NCBI RefSeq assembly: GCF_001541315.1
Contig: NZ_LMVK01000004.1
Coordinates: 62,001 to 126,000 of the forward strand
Source of the DNA: Agrobacterium tumefaciens str. B6
GTDB taxonomy: Bacteria; Pseudomonadota; Alphaproteobacteria; Rhizobiales; Rhizobiaceae
Length of the DNA stretch: 64,000 bases
Direction: 5' to 3'
Part shown: in pieces, positions 54,380 through 63,194 of the stretch
Numbering within the stretch: the stretch's first letter is position 1
Layout: each line of letters opens with the position of its first letter
Position numbers and translations under genes: made by a program
The notes under the pieces: generated by a model
What the model saw: only the letters and a program-made list of their open reading frames with translations
Databases searched by the model: none
What the model was told of the DNA's origin: nothing

Positions 54380-55897
54380 TCACTCCGCCGCAAGCCTCGC
54401 ATCATCCTCCGCCGCATCCGCATCGCCGGGTGCGGTTTTTGCATCGAGATCAGGGAAAGCCACGATGCGCTTGCCGGAGAAATCGGCATGTACCACCACA
54501 AGCTCCTTCTCCTCGAAATAACCGAGAAGACGGCGCGCGCGGCGGGCGGAATGGGTGCCATAGGCGCGGGCGATACGGGCGTCGGACGGGCAAGGCTCCT
54601 CCCCCAGCGCCGCCTTGACCAACAGCAGGAAAACCCCCTGCAGATCGTCGGAAACCGACATCGACAACTCCAGCGCCTTCTGCCAGCCTTCGCTTGCCGC
54701 CATCGTCGCATCCACGCCTGAGCGTGCAATCGCCACCTGCCGGCGGAAATCCGCCAGCGTCATCGGCGTGCCGGGAATGCGGCGCATGCGGGCGCGCACC
54801 AGAAAATCCTGATAAAGCACGGCGTCGGTGCGATAGGCCGATTGCGGATCGTCGAGAATTTCGACCAGCACAGCGGCGATCTTCTCCTCTCGCTCCTCCG
54901 GCGTCAGCTCCGGCTGACCTGCACGCGGCGATGGCTCCGGCGAAGGACCGACGGCGGCGGGCGTTGAACGGGAGAGCTCGGCGAGAATATCGGTCGTCGG
55001 ACGTGGTGCTGGCGGCGTACGGCGCACGACAGCGCGCGTGAACTCTTCCGGATCAGGCGTGAAGATCAGGTCTTCCACATCCTGGGGCGCATCCGGCAGC
55101 GGCATCAGCTTCGGCGAGGACGAGCGCGCCGAGGTTTCCACGGCACCGATAACGATCGGCAGCGGGCGGCGCGATAGCGCAGGCCCAAGCGCCACGAAAT
55201 TGCCGCGCTGCAGATCGCGGAACATTTCCGCCTGTCGCCGGTCCATGCCGAGCAGGTCGGCGGCGCGCGCCATGTCGATATCGAGGAAGGTGCGGCCCAT
55301 CAGGAAGTTCGAGGCTTCCGCCGCCACGTTCTTGGCGAGCTTGGCAAGCCGCTGCGTGGCGATGACGCCGGCAAGCCCGCGTTTACGGCCGCGGCACATC
55401 AGATTGGTCATCGCGCCGAGCGACGCCTTGCGCGCATCCTCGGTCACCTCACCGCCGACGGAGGGTGCAAACATCTGCGCCTCATCCACCACGACCAGCA
55501 CCGGATACCAATATTCGCGATCCGCATCGAACATGCCGTTGAGGAAAGCGGCTGCGGCACGCATCTGCTGCTCGATATCAAGGCCTTCGAGCGTCAGCAC
55601 GCAGGAGACGCGGTGCTGGCGAATGCGGTTGGCGATGCCCGCAAGCTCGGCTTCCGTGCGCTCGCCATCCACCACCACGTGTCCGAATTTATCGGAAAGC
55701 GTGACGAAATCGCCCTCGGGATCGATGATGACCTGCTGCACCCATTGCGCCGATTGCTCCAGCAGCCGGCGCAGGAGATGCGACTTGCCGGAACCGGAAT
55801 TGCCCTGCACCAGCAAACGTGTCGCAAGCAATTCTTCAATATCGAGCTTGGCCTGTTGCCCGCCCGATAGGGTTCCCATGTCGATGCCGACCTGCAA
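54380..55897 (-). CDS. HerA/FtsK-like ATPase (DUF87-type)
   Basis: 505 residues from TTG 55897, chosen because GAGGA lies about eight bases upstream; a start at 55924 is possible. It belongs to the HerA/FtsK hexameric ATPase group: Walker A LLVQGNSGSGKSHLLRR (about 30-39), Walker B VLVVVDEAQMFAP (about 137-145), a CRGRKRGLAGVIATQRLAKL block with the arginine-finger region, then a Pro/Arg-rich linker and a 120-residue C-terminal domain. Classical HerA partners with NurA in DNA end resection, but no NurA is nearby; the stand-alone rhizobial version has unknown function. Confidence 0.82.
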   Translation of the reverse strand: MQVGIDMGTLSGGQQAKLDIEELLATRLLVQGNSGSGKSHLLRRLLEQSAQWVQQVIIDPEGDFVTLSDKFGHVVVDGERTEAELAGIANRIRQHRVSCVLTLEGLDIEQQMRAAAAFLNGMFDADREYWYPVLVVVDEAQMFAPSVGGEVTEDARKASLGAMTNLMCRGRKRGLAGVIATQRLAKLAKNVAAEASNFLMGRTFLDIDMARAADLLGMDRRQAEMFRDLQRGNFVALGPALSRRPLPIVIGAVETSARSSSPKLMPLPDAPQDVEDLIFTPDPEEFTRAVVRRTPPAPRPTTDILAELSRSTPAAVGPSPEPSPRAGQPELTPEEREEKIAAVLVEILDDPQSAYRTDAVLYQDFLVRARMRRIPGTPMTLADFRRQVAIARSGVDATMAASEGWQKALELSMSVSDDLQGVFLLLVKAALGEEPCPSDARIARAYGTHSARRARRLLGYFEEKELVVVHADFSGKRIVAFPDLDAKTAPGDADAAEDDARLAAE

Positions 55898-56023
55898 TGT
55901 TCCATTCCTCGTGCTGCATGTCATCCGGCCGATTCCCTTGGCGGCGGCCGAACATGCTCTTTACCAAAAAATCGCCTGTTGCGTCTGCCCCATGCCGATA
56001 ATGCACAGGCAATTACGCCGCAT

Positions 56024-56911
56024 CTACGCGGCCCCGGACGAGACCCGCAAAAATGAAAGCCGCCTGCCGAACACATTCAGCATCAGGCCGATGATGACCA
56101 ATGCGGCGCCGACCACTTCGAAGACGGTGATATGCTCCGCAAAAGCGAGATAGGCGCTGATGAAACCGACAATCGGCACCAGCAGCGAAAACGGCGCTAC
56201 CGTTCCGGCCGGATAACGCAGAAGCAGGTAACTCCAGATGCCCGCGCCGACAATGGTCGCTCCATAGGCCATGTAGATCACCACGAAAGCCATCGTCGAC
56301 GTCGCATTGAGCAGGCCTTCCGCGATCGCATCGGGTCCTTCCACCACCAGCGAAAGCAGGATCAACGGCAGAACGGGTACAAGGCTCGTCCATGCAACGA
56401 AGGAAACCGCGTTCACCTGGCCGATACGGCGATTGACGATGTTGCCGCAGGCCCAGGCAATTGCCGAGCCGACCCCCATCAGGAGCGGTATCAGCGCTGC
56501 GGCCGTCATGCGCTCCACGCCGATGACCGCCAGCCCGCCAAAAGCGATGATCGCGCCGAGGATCTGTGAAGGCAGCGGCCGCTCGCCGAGGAACACCACG
56601 GCAAGCGCCAGCGTGAAGAAGGCCTGCGACTGCATAACCAGCGAAGCAAGCCCCGCCGGCAGGCCGAGCTTGATGGCCGGATAAAGCAGGCCGAACTGCA
56701 CGAAACCCATCGCCATGCCGTAAACGATCATATGCCGCCACGGCACATTGGGTTTTGGCAGGAAAAACACCAAAGGCACCGCCGCAAAGAGATAACGCAC
56801 CCCCGTCAGAAACAAAGGCGGCATATCAGCGACGCCCACCTTGATGACGACAAAGTTGAAGCCCCACAAAAACACGGTGATCAGGGCGAGAAGTATATGC
56901 GGCAGTGCCAT
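56024..56911 (-). CDS. EamA-family (DMT) transporter
   Basis: 295 residues with ten predicted transmembrane helices, in two EamA halves: IKVGVADMPPLFLTGVRYLFAAVPL and VAWTSLVPVLPLILLSL are equivalent. Start 56911 (MALPHILLALITVFLWGFNFVVIK) is the family start; the in-frame ATG at 56977 adds a basic tail that does not fit. Such proteins export amino acids or metabolites. It is followed upstream by a LysE-type exporter gene on the same strand, 37 bases away, so the pair may be a small efflux operon. Confidence 0.9.
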   Translation of the reverse strand: MALPHILLALITVFLWGFNFVVIKVGVADMPPLFLTGVRYLFAAVPLVFFLPKPNVPWRHMIVYGMAMGFVQFGLLYPAIKLGLPAGLASLVMQSQAFFTLALAVVFLGERPLPSQILGAIIAFGGLAVIGVERMTAAALIPLLMGVGSAIAWACGNIVNRRIGQVNAVSFVAWTSLVPVLPLILLSLVVEGPDAIAEGLLNATSTMAFVVIYMAYGATIVGAGIWSYLLLRYPAGTVAPFSLLVPIVGFISAYLAFAEHITVFEVVGAALVIIGLMLNVFGRRLSFLRVSSGAA

Positions 56912-56948
56912 TTTGTTATGTCCGAATTTCAGGTGATCGAGACGCGCT

Positions 56949-57587
56949 TTACGCCGAAACCGCCCGCTTCCAGCCAAAGGTGATAAGACCGGCGCCGATC
57001 AGGAGACCGCCGCCCGTGCGGTTGACGATGCGCTGGACCTTCGGCTTGCGGATCGTATTGCGGGCGGCACTTGCCAGCAGTCCATAAAGCGCCGCATTGC
57101 AGGTGGCAAGCACCAGGAATGTCGCTTCGAAAATCAGCACCTGCGGCCAGAAGGGCAGCGTCGGCACCAGAAACTGCGGCAGGAAGGCCACGAAAAACAC
57201 GATGCTCTTGGGGTTCAGCGCCGTGACGATATAGGCATGCAGGAAGATTTTGAGCGGCCTTTCACGGCCCGTCACGCCTGTCCCCTCGGCACCTTCTCCG
57301 CCAACCGGCGAACGCCACAGCTTGATGCCGAGATAGATGAGGTAAGCCGCACCGATCCATTTCAGACCAGTGAAAAGCGCCGCCGATGTTGCAAGCAGCG
57401 CCCCGAGCCCCAGCATCGAGGCCGTCATGGCGGTGAAATCCCCAAGCGCCACGCCCGTTACCGTCGCGGTGCTCGCCTTGCGGCCGTGGCCGAGTGCGTA
57501 AGAAATTACCAGCAGGATCGTCGGTCCCGGAATGGCAAGCATGATGGCGGATGCGGCCACGAAGGCCAGCCAGTTCTCCAGTGGCAT
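56949..57587 (-). CDS. LysE/RhtB-family amino acid exporter
   Basis: 212 residues with about six transmembrane helices. The N-terminal LAFVAASAIMLAIPGPTILLVISYALGHGRKAS is the RhtB signature (P-G-P motif), and a charged central loop separates the two halves. It likely exports amino acids such as homoserine, threonine or lysine, substrate unclear. AAGGAGACTCATT precedes the ATG. It is followed by the EamA gene, so the two may share a substrate class. Confidence 0.92.
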   Translation of the reverse strand: MPLENWLAFVAASAIMLAIPGPTILLVISYALGHGRKASTATVTGVALGDFTAMTASMLGLGALLATSAALFTGLKWIGAAYLIYLGIKLWRSPVGGEGAEGTGVTGRERPLKIFLHAYIVTALNPKSIVFFVAFLPQFLVPTLPFWPQVLIFEATFLVLATCNAALYGLLASAARNTIRKPKVQRIVNRTGGGLLIGAGLITFGWKRAVSA

Positions 57588-57773
57588 AATGAGTCTCCTT
57601 TATCCCGAGTCTTGAGCAAGCCACGGAAAATGTTTCGCTTCAAGCCGGATTTTACAAACCGTGCAGCTCTCTCGTAACAACCCGAAAAACGTCCGTGGAG
57701 GATTTTCTCCGCCGTCGGCGGTCAAAGTTCGATACGGCCCCTCCCGCATGTCTGCGCGGGAGAGGCCATCACA

Positions 57774-58013
57774 TCAAAACCGGGGCGCCCAGTGAGGAAC
57801 CTCCCAATCCCGCCGTCGCTTTACGCGCGAGGGGTCAAGGCCGATATCGACCAGAAGGCGCTCAGGCAGATCGGCAGGATCAGTCGGCGGCGCACGCGGC
57901 ACCAGCGCGGCTGTGAGAACCGCTTGGAGAGTTTTCCAGACGCCGAATGTGACGAACAAGCGATCGACCGCATCCGGCAGCGCATATGCTACCAATGGTT
58001 GATTTTTCTGCAT
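57774..58013 (-). CDS. DUF1127-like small protein
   Basis: 79 residues. The C-terminal half LPERLLVDIGLDPSRVKRRRDWEVPHWAPRF is a DUF1127-like module (L-x-D-I-G-L-D...R-x-x-R). The start at 58013 (MQKNQPLVAYALPDAVDRLF) has GGGATGG nearby; the longer frame to 58097 does not look coding in its first 28 codons. It is the second DUF1127-type gene in the window. Small DUF1127 proteins affect RNA turnover and metabolism in A. tumefaciens. Confidence 0.65.
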   Translation of the reverse strand: MQKNQPLVAYALPDAVDRLFVTFGVWKTLQAVLTAALVPRAPPTDPADLPERLLVDIGLDPSRVKRRRDWEVPHWAPRF

Positions 58014-58170
58014 GGGAAATCCATCCCGGCGCGGCAAAGCGGCCAGGTCCTTTATCGATGGAAAACGACATGCCGAAACGGCGGGCGCAGCAGTCATGCC
58101 ACGCGGACGCGCAAGTCACATGTCGGACGAAGTGAAAATGCCTAACGGCAGGGAAATCAGGCTTTAAGCC

Positions 58171-58266
58171 TTATCGGAGGGAGATGCCTCGCATCACATA
58201 ACCACCGAAGACCATGCCGGAAAAGCCAGACATGCCGTTAAGGCGCATATTCATGTCATTGGTCAT
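58171..58266 (-). CDS. candidate 31-residue peptide
   Basis: An ORF of 31 codons (MTNDMNMRLNGMSGFSGMVFGG...) has a good ribosome site, GGAGGCG, six bases before the ATG on the minus strand. The peptide is rich in Gly and Met and weakly hydrophobic. No family is recognised. The strong initiation signal without any larger overlapping gene is the main reason to list it; chance cannot be excluded. Confidence 0.35.
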   Translation of the reverse strand: MTNDMNMRLNGMSGFSGMVFGGYVMRGISLR

Positions 58267-58405
58267 TCCACGCCTCCATTCATAGCGGTTACAGACGAGA
58301 AACATCTTACATAAGAAATCCGGCGCGACAAGAGGCCGCAATCTCGAATTGCAAAAGACGGGCAAAACAGATGCAAAAATACAACAGGCGGCTGGGCAGC
58401 GAAAC

Positions 58406-59227
58406 TCAGGTCAACGAAACGGTGAGACCAAATCCCTGCATCAGCCGCCGGGTGGCAAAATCCGGCTTGCCTGACGTGAAGACGGCGAAGTCGAAACCAT
58501 CGGGATGCTCCGCATCCTGCGGCAGCGGCACCAGATGGCGGGCGCGCCTTGCGATCGCCTCGGCCGGGTCCAGCCAGTCCACCGGCCAGGGCGCCAACCG
58601 GCGAAACACATTGGCCATGAAGGGATAATGGGTACAGGCAAGCACGATGATGTCTGTGCGCTTGCCGTCGCTGTCGATGAAGCAGGGCTCTATTTCGGCC
58701 AGAACCGCCTCGTCCGAGACCGGCTCGCCCCTGATCCAGCTTTCCGCCATGCGTGCCAGATTTTCCGAGCCAACGAGACGGACATGGCATTGGGTGGCGA
58801 AGGACTGGATGAGATCGCGCGTATAAGCGCGCTTGACGGTGCCCGGTGTCGCCAGCACGGAAACCAGGCCCGAACGGGTGCGCTCCGCCGCCGGTTTGAT
58901 GGCGGGCACGGTGCCGACAAAAGTCATCTGCGGAAAGCGGGCGCGAAGATCGGCACCCGCGAGCGTGAAGGCCGTGTTGCAGGCGATGATGCAGACTTCC
59001 GGGCTATAATCCTGCAGCAGCGTTTCGAAGAGCGAGAGAATGCGCGCCTTCAGCGCCTCCTCCTCCCAGCCGCCATAGGGAAAACCCGCATCGTCGGCCA
59101 CATAGATGAAACCGCGCTCAGGCATCAGCACGCGCGCCTCGCGCAGAACCGTCAGCCCGCCAATGCCGGAATCGAACACCAGCACCGGTTTCAGTACATC
59201 GGCGGCCGCCTCACTCGTCTTCAGCAT
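58406..59227 (-). CDS. murI: glutamate racemase
   Basis: 273-residue cofactor-independent racemase that makes D-glutamate for peptidoglycan. The two catalytic cysteines lie in [10 protein letters not shown] and [10 protein letters not shown]. Further motifs are [15 protein letters not shown] and [20 protein letters not shown] precedes the ATG. The gene overlaps the end of the upstream TrmJ-type gene by 17 bases, so they are co-transcribed. Confidence 0.96.
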   Translation of the reverse strand: MLKTSEAAADVLKPVLVFDSGIGGLTVLREARVLMPERGFIYVADDAGFPYGGWEEEALKARILSLFETLLQDYSPEVCIIACNTAFTLAGADLRARFPQMTFVGTVPAIKPAAERTRSGLVSVLATPGTVKRAYTRDLIQSFATQCHVRLVGSENLARMAESWIRGEPVSDEAVLAEIEPCFIDSDGKRTDIIVLACTHYPFMANVFRRLAPWPVDWLDPAEAIARRARHLVPLPQDAEHPDGFDFAVFTSGKPDFATRRLMQGFGLTVSLT

Positions 59228-60053
59228 GCTCCCCGGTTCCCTTCGCCAATATTCCCTCTGCCGTTCCCGCCCGGCCTGCCTGCTTGGGCCATTGCCGGGG
59301 AAAACGGTCGAGCGAATTGATCACGCCACGGAAAACACTGATTTCCTGCTCGGAAAAACCACGTCTCGACAGCACGGCGCGCAGATTGTCGACCATTTTC
59401 GGCTTTTTTTCGGGCGGATGGAAATAACCACGCGCGTCCAGCGCTTCCTCGATATGTTCGAACAGGCCGAAAACCTGTTCCTTGGTGGAGGGCCGCTGCT
59501 CGACGGATTGGAAAAGCGTCTCGCCCAGATCGTCCATGCCTGACTTCATCCACTCATAGGACATCAAAAGCACGGCCTGAGCGATATTGAGCGAGGCAAA
59601 GGCGGGATTGACCGGGAAGGTCACAATCTCGTCGGCCAGCGCCACTTCCTCGTTGGTCAACCCCCAGCGCTCGCGCCCGAACAGGATGCCGGTTCTGTCG
59701 CCCGTCTTGAACTTTGCACGCAACGTCTCGGCAGCGGTAACGGGCGCACGCACCGGCTTGAAACCGTAACGCTCGCGCGCGGTCGTGGCATAAACGAAGT
59801 TCAGGTCCTTGATCGCCTCTTCCAGCGTCTCGAACACCTTCGTTGCATCGATGACATGATCGGCCTTGGAAGCGGCAGCGCGCGCTTTCTCGCTCGGCCA
59901 GCCGTCACGCGGATTGACCAGGCGCAATTCGGCGAGGCCGAAATTGGCCATCGCCCGCGCCACCATACCAATATTTTCGCCGAGCTGCGGTTCGACCAGA
60001 ATGATCGCCGGGCCTTCCGCCACAAGTTCAAGCTCGCTGTTTGTGCCTGCCAT
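59211..60053 (-). CDS. TrmJ-type tRNA/rRNA methyltransferase (SPOUT)
   Basis: 280 residues with the SpoU/TrmH knot: [35 protein letters not shown], the second motif [40 protein letters not shown], and a C-terminal alpha-helical extension typical of TrmJ (2'-O-methylation of residue 32 of tRNAs). Start 60053 is chosen because conserved sequence begins there and the frame to 60125 is not coding in character. Together with ttcA, which also modifies position 32, this is the second tRNA-C32-modifying gene in the window. Confidence 0.88.
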   Translation of the reverse strand: MAGTNSELELVAEGPAIILVEPQLGENIGMVARAMANFGLAELRLVNPRDGWPSEKARAAASKADHVIDATKVFETLEEAIKDLNFVYATTARERYGFKPVRAPVTAAETLRAKFKTGDRTGILFGRERWGLTNEEVALADEIVTFPVNPAFASLNIAQAVLLMSYEWMKSGMDDLGETLFQSVEQRPSTKEQVFGLFEHIEEALDARGYFHPPEKKPKMVDNLRAVLSRRGFSEQEISVFRGVINSLDRFPRQWPKQAGRAGTAEGILAKGTGEHAEDE

Positions 60054-60169
60054 CGTCTTTTGTCCGTTTTCTGAAGCGGCGCGTCGATTTTCGAACCGAT
60101 ACGCTAAAGCGCGCCTCACTGGCACAGATCGGCGCTAAAATCAAAGGCGGAGGGGTGTGAGCGTCCTCT

Positions 60170-60700
60170 TCACTCCCCCTTGATGATCGTCGCCATCTCT
60201 TCGCGCAGCGAATCCCTGCCCTCGTCGCCAACGCGATGAATATCGCTGATGACCGGCCGGCCATCCTCCTCGACGACGTCGAAATGCACTTCGTCAACCG
60301 TCGCCTTCATCTCCGCCTCGTCCATGCAGGCCCAGAGCTTGAATTTCGCCGTCACGTCAGTCACGCCGTCCTTCACCGCACCGGCCGTCACTGAAACTTC
60401 CTGCAGCGGGCAGCCATCCTGGGAGTTGGTCACGACATCGTAACCGAAGGGATCACCCTTCTCCCCGCTTTCTGCCTCGTAGGCCGGCTTCTTGGACGCT
60501 TCGTGATATTGTGCGACGAAATCCTTGCTGAACAGGCTGGTCAGCATGTCCTCATCAAAGATGTATTTCCAGTTCTCCGCATCGCCGGACCAGTTCTTGA
60601 CGGTGATATCCATCAGCTTCTGGACGGGATCGGTGGGCCCGGCAGCAAGGGCGCTGTGGGAAAAGAGGACGGCGGCAGTCAGAAGCAGAATATTCCGCAT
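60170..60700 (-). CDS. secreted hypothetical protein
   Basis: 176 residues. A signal peptide (MRNILLLTAAVLFSHSALA) ends at AAGP, so the protein is periplasmic. The mature part is a single small domain, DVVTNSQDGCPLQEVSVT and KFKLWACMDEAE, with two Cys that could form a disulfide, and a pattern reminiscent of DUF3828-like lipid-binding folds; the assignment is weak. Start 60700 is set by the signal peptide. It faces the rightward icd gene, sharing the intergenic region. Confidence 0.7.
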   Translation of the reverse strand: MRNILLLTAAVLFSHSALAAGPTDPVQKLMDITVKNWSGDAENWKYIFDEDMLTSLFSKDFVAQYHEASKKPAYEAESGEKGDPFGYDVVTNSQDGCPLQEVSVTAGAVKDGVTDVTAKFKLWACMDEAEMKATVDEVHFDVVEEDGRPVISDIHRVGDEGRDSLREEMATIIKGE

Positions 60701-60914
60701 GATGTGATCCCGGGATAGGCCCGAAGGCGGGCGAAGCGATTCGCCTGACTGTATTCCGGCATTATGGTTTGGCAATGCGCAAAGCGTTATTGCGCTGCGC
60801 CAAAAAAGCGCCCCCCATGGCTTTGCCTCAGACGCTCGCAATGCTATAGCCGCACCGGATATTTTTCCGAATACCGGCGTTATCAGACGCCACAGCTTCG
60901 AAGGTGAGGAATTC

Positions 60915-62129
60915 ATGGCAAAGATCAAGGTAGCCAATCCGGTCGTCGATCTCGACGGCGACGAAATGACCCGTATCATCTGGCAGCTCATCAAGGACAA
61001 GCTGATCCTGCCATACCTCGATCTCGACATCGAATATTACGACCTCTCGGTTGAAAACCGCGACGCCACCAACGACCAGGTCACGGTCGATGCGGCGCAC
61101 GCCATCAAGAAGCACGGCGTCGGCATCAAGTGCGCCACGATCACCCCGGATGAAGCCCGCGTCGAGGAATTCGGCCTGAAGCAGATGTGGAAGAGCCCTA
61201 ACGGCACGATCCGCAACATTCTGGGCGGCGTCATCTTCCGCGAGCCGATCATCTGCAAGAACGTTCCGCGCCTCGTTCCCGGCTGGACCAAGCCGATCGT
61301 TGTCGGCCGTCACGCTTTCGGCGACCAGTACAAGGCAACCGATTTCAAGTTCCCCGGCAAGGGCAAGCTGACGATCAAGTTCGTCGGTGAAGACGGCCAG
61401 GTCATCGAAAAGGACGTCTTCGATGCCCCGAGCGCTGGCGTGGCTCTTGCCATGTACAACCTCGACGAATCCATCCGCGAATTCGCCCGCGCCTCCATGA
61501 ATTATGGCCTGATGCGCAAGTGGCCGGTTTACCTCTCCACGAAGAACACCATCCTCAAGGCCTATGACGGCCGCTTCAAGGATATCTTCGAAGAAGTCTA
61601 CCAGACCGAGTTCAAGGCGCAGTTCGACGAAGCCGGTATCACCTATGAGCACCGCCTGATCGACGACATGGTCGCTTCCGCGCTGAAGTGGTCCGGCGGC
61701 TATATCTGGGCCTGCAAGAACTACGACGGCGACGTGCAGTCCGACACGGTTGCGCAGGGCTTCGGCTCGCTCGGCCTGATGACCTCGGTTCTTCTGTCGC
61801 CGGACGGCCGCACAGTCGAAGCCGAAGCTGCGCACGGCACGGTTACGCGCCACTACCGCCAGCACCAGAAGGGTCAGGAAACCTCGACCAACTCGATCGC
61901 CTCGATCTTCGCCTGGACGCGTGGCCTCGCCCACCGCGCCAAGCTGGACGACAATGCCGAGCTCGCAAAGTTCGCAACGACGCTCGAAACCGTCTGCGTC
62001 GACACCGTTGAAAGCGGCTTCATGACCAAGGATCTGGCCCTCCTCATCGGTCCGGACCAGCCCTGGCTCTCCACCACCGCCTTCCTCGACAAGATCGACG
62101 AGAACCTCAAGAAGGCGATGGCGGCTTAA
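60915..62129 (+). CDS. icd: NADP-dependent isocitrate dehydrogenase
   Basis: 404-residue TCA-cycle enzyme, oxidative decarboxylation of isocitrate to 2-oxoglutarate with NADP. The homodimeric rhizobial type matches the eukaryotic-like family. Visible landmarks are [19 protein letters not shown], the isocitrate-binding [13 protein letters not shown], the DMVASALKW segment, and [17 protein letters not shown] with NADP-contacting residues. AAGGTGAGGAATTC precedes the ATG. An intrinsic terminator follows. It is constitutive in these bacteria, as the lack of operators would fit. Confidence 0.97.
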   Translation: MAKIKVANPVVDLDGDEMTRIIWQLIKDKLILPYLDLDIEYYDLSVENRDATNDQVTVDAAHAIKKHGVGIKCATITPDEARVEEFGLKQMWKSPNGTIRNILGGVIFREPIICKNVPRLVPGWTKPIVVGRHAFGDQYKATDFKFPGKGKLTIKFVGEDGQVIEKDVFDAPSAGVALAMYNLDESIREFARASMNYGLMRKWPVYLSTKNTILKAYDGRFKDIFEEVYQTEFKAQFDEAGITYEHRLIDDMVASALKWSGGYIWACKNYDGDVQSDTVAQGFGSLGLMTSVLLSPDGRTVEAEAAHGTVTRHYRQHQKGQETSTNSIASIFAWTRGLAHRAKLDDNAELAKFATTLETVCVDTVESGFMTKDLALLIGPDQPWLSTTAFLDKIDENLKKAMAA

Positions 62130-62152
62130 GCCTGCTTTCCCAGCGACTTCAA

Positions 62153-62178
62153 AACCCGGCCTCAGCGCCGGGTTTTTT
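62153..62178 (+). terminator. intrinsic terminator of icd
   Basis: AACCCGGC (62153-62160), a CTCAGC loop and GCCGGGTT (62167-62174), followed by TTTT. Confidence 0.9.
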
Positions 62179-62238
62179 GTGTGTACCGTAGAGCTGAAAC
62201 GTCTGGTTTCTTTTTTGTTCACAGTATCTTGATTAGCC

Positions 62239-62286
62239 GTTGTACTAGGCGCAGACTTCGATTCCGCGTGCTGCGGCCAGTACAAC
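62239..62286. other. long hairpin in the icd-gst intergenic region
   Basis: GTTGTACT (62239-62246) pairs with AGTACAAC (62279-62286) and CGCAG (62250-62254) with CTGCG (62271-62275), giving a nearly continuous stem of 13 or 14 pairs with a 16-base loop. No T run follows. The rest of the 350-base gap (62130-62479) holds only the icd terminator and the leader of the next gene; no ORF is visible. Confidence 0.45.
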
Positions 62287-62479
62287 AATAAGACAAAGCT
62301 TAAATAGCATCTACTTGCACATAACTTGCCCGGCACAGTCAAACGTTCATCGGAGCATCGGCGCGGTCTTAGGGAACACGCGAAGGATGCTGCGGACTTA
62401 AAAAAAGCGAAGCGCAGGCGCGAAATCCGCATTGGTTTTCCCGGGATGCTTCGAGGATTTTGCTTGGGGAGGCAAAAGC

Positions 62480-63106
62480 ATGAGTGAATTGATCTTCTAC
62501 ACCAACCCTATGTCGCGCGGACGCATCGCGCGGTGGATGCTCGAGGAAGTGGGCGTTCCATACCGAACGGAAATACTGGGTTTCGAGACCTCGATGAAAT
62601 CGCCCGCCTACCGGCTGATAAATCCGATGGCGAAGGTGCCCGCCATCAAACACGGAGATACGATCGTCACCGAGGCGGCAGCGATCTGCGCCTATCTCGC
62701 CGATGCCTTTCCCGGCGCGAACCTAGCGCCCACACCCAAGGCACGTGGGCTTTATTATCGCTGGATGTTCTTTGCCGCAGGCCCGCTGGAAATGGCGGCA
62801 AGCATGAAGGCGATGGGTTTCGAAGTGCCGAAGGAGAAGCTGCGCATGGCCGGCTGCGGCAGCTATGCGGATGTGATGAATACGCTTGAACGGGCCGTCA
62901 GCGAAAACCGCTTTATCGCCGGTGATCTCTTTACCGCAGCGGATGTCTATGTCGGTGCCCATATCGGCTGGGGGCTGCATTTCGGCACGATCGAAAAACG
63001 CCCGGCCTTTCTCGATTACATGGCCCATCTCACCGAACGCCCGGCCTTCAAGCGGGCCGCCCAGCTCGATGAGGAAGCGGCAAAGGACTTGCAGGCGACG
63101 GGCTGA
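62480..63106 (+). CDS. glutathione S-transferase family protein
   Basis: 208 residues. The thioredoxin-like N-terminal domain starts SELIFYTNPMSRGRIARWMLEEVGVPY, with Ser12 in the position of the catalytic residue, PMAKVPAIK for glutathione binding, and TEAAAICAYLADAF. The C-terminal helical domain is followed by RPAFLDYMAHLTERPAFKRAAQ. It would conjugate or reduce substrates with glutathione; specificity is unknown. AGGAGGCAAAAGC-type site (GGGGAGG) precedes ATG 62480. A bidirectional terminator follows before alaS. Confidence 0.92.
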   Translation: MSELIFYTNPMSRGRIARWMLEEVGVPYRTEILGFETSMKSPAYRLINPMAKVPAIKHGDTIVTEAAAICAYLADAFPGANLAPTPKARGLYYRWMFFAAGPLEMAASMKAMGFEVPKEKLRMAGCGSYADVMNTLERAVSENRFIAGDLFTAADVYVGAHIGWGLHFGTIEKRPAFLDYMAHLTERPAFKRAAQLDEEAAKDLQATG

Positions 63107-63150
63107 AAGACGGGAACCGCTGTTCTGCGCCGGAGGCTTGAACCGGAATC

Positions 63151-63181
63151 AAAAGGGCGGGGGTAAAACCCCGCCCTTTTT
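63151..63181. terminator. bidirectional intrinsic terminator between gst and alaS
   Basis: AAAAGGGCGGGG (stem 63155-63162), a GTAAAA loop, CCCCGCCC (63169-63176) and TTTTT. Works for both converging genes. Confidence 0.92.
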
Positions 63182-63194
63182 GAATTTGCTCTCA

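Noticed and set aside
60828-62432. 534-codon frame antisense to icd
   Set aside because: Shadow of icd, crossing the icd terminator and the gap; icd is certain.
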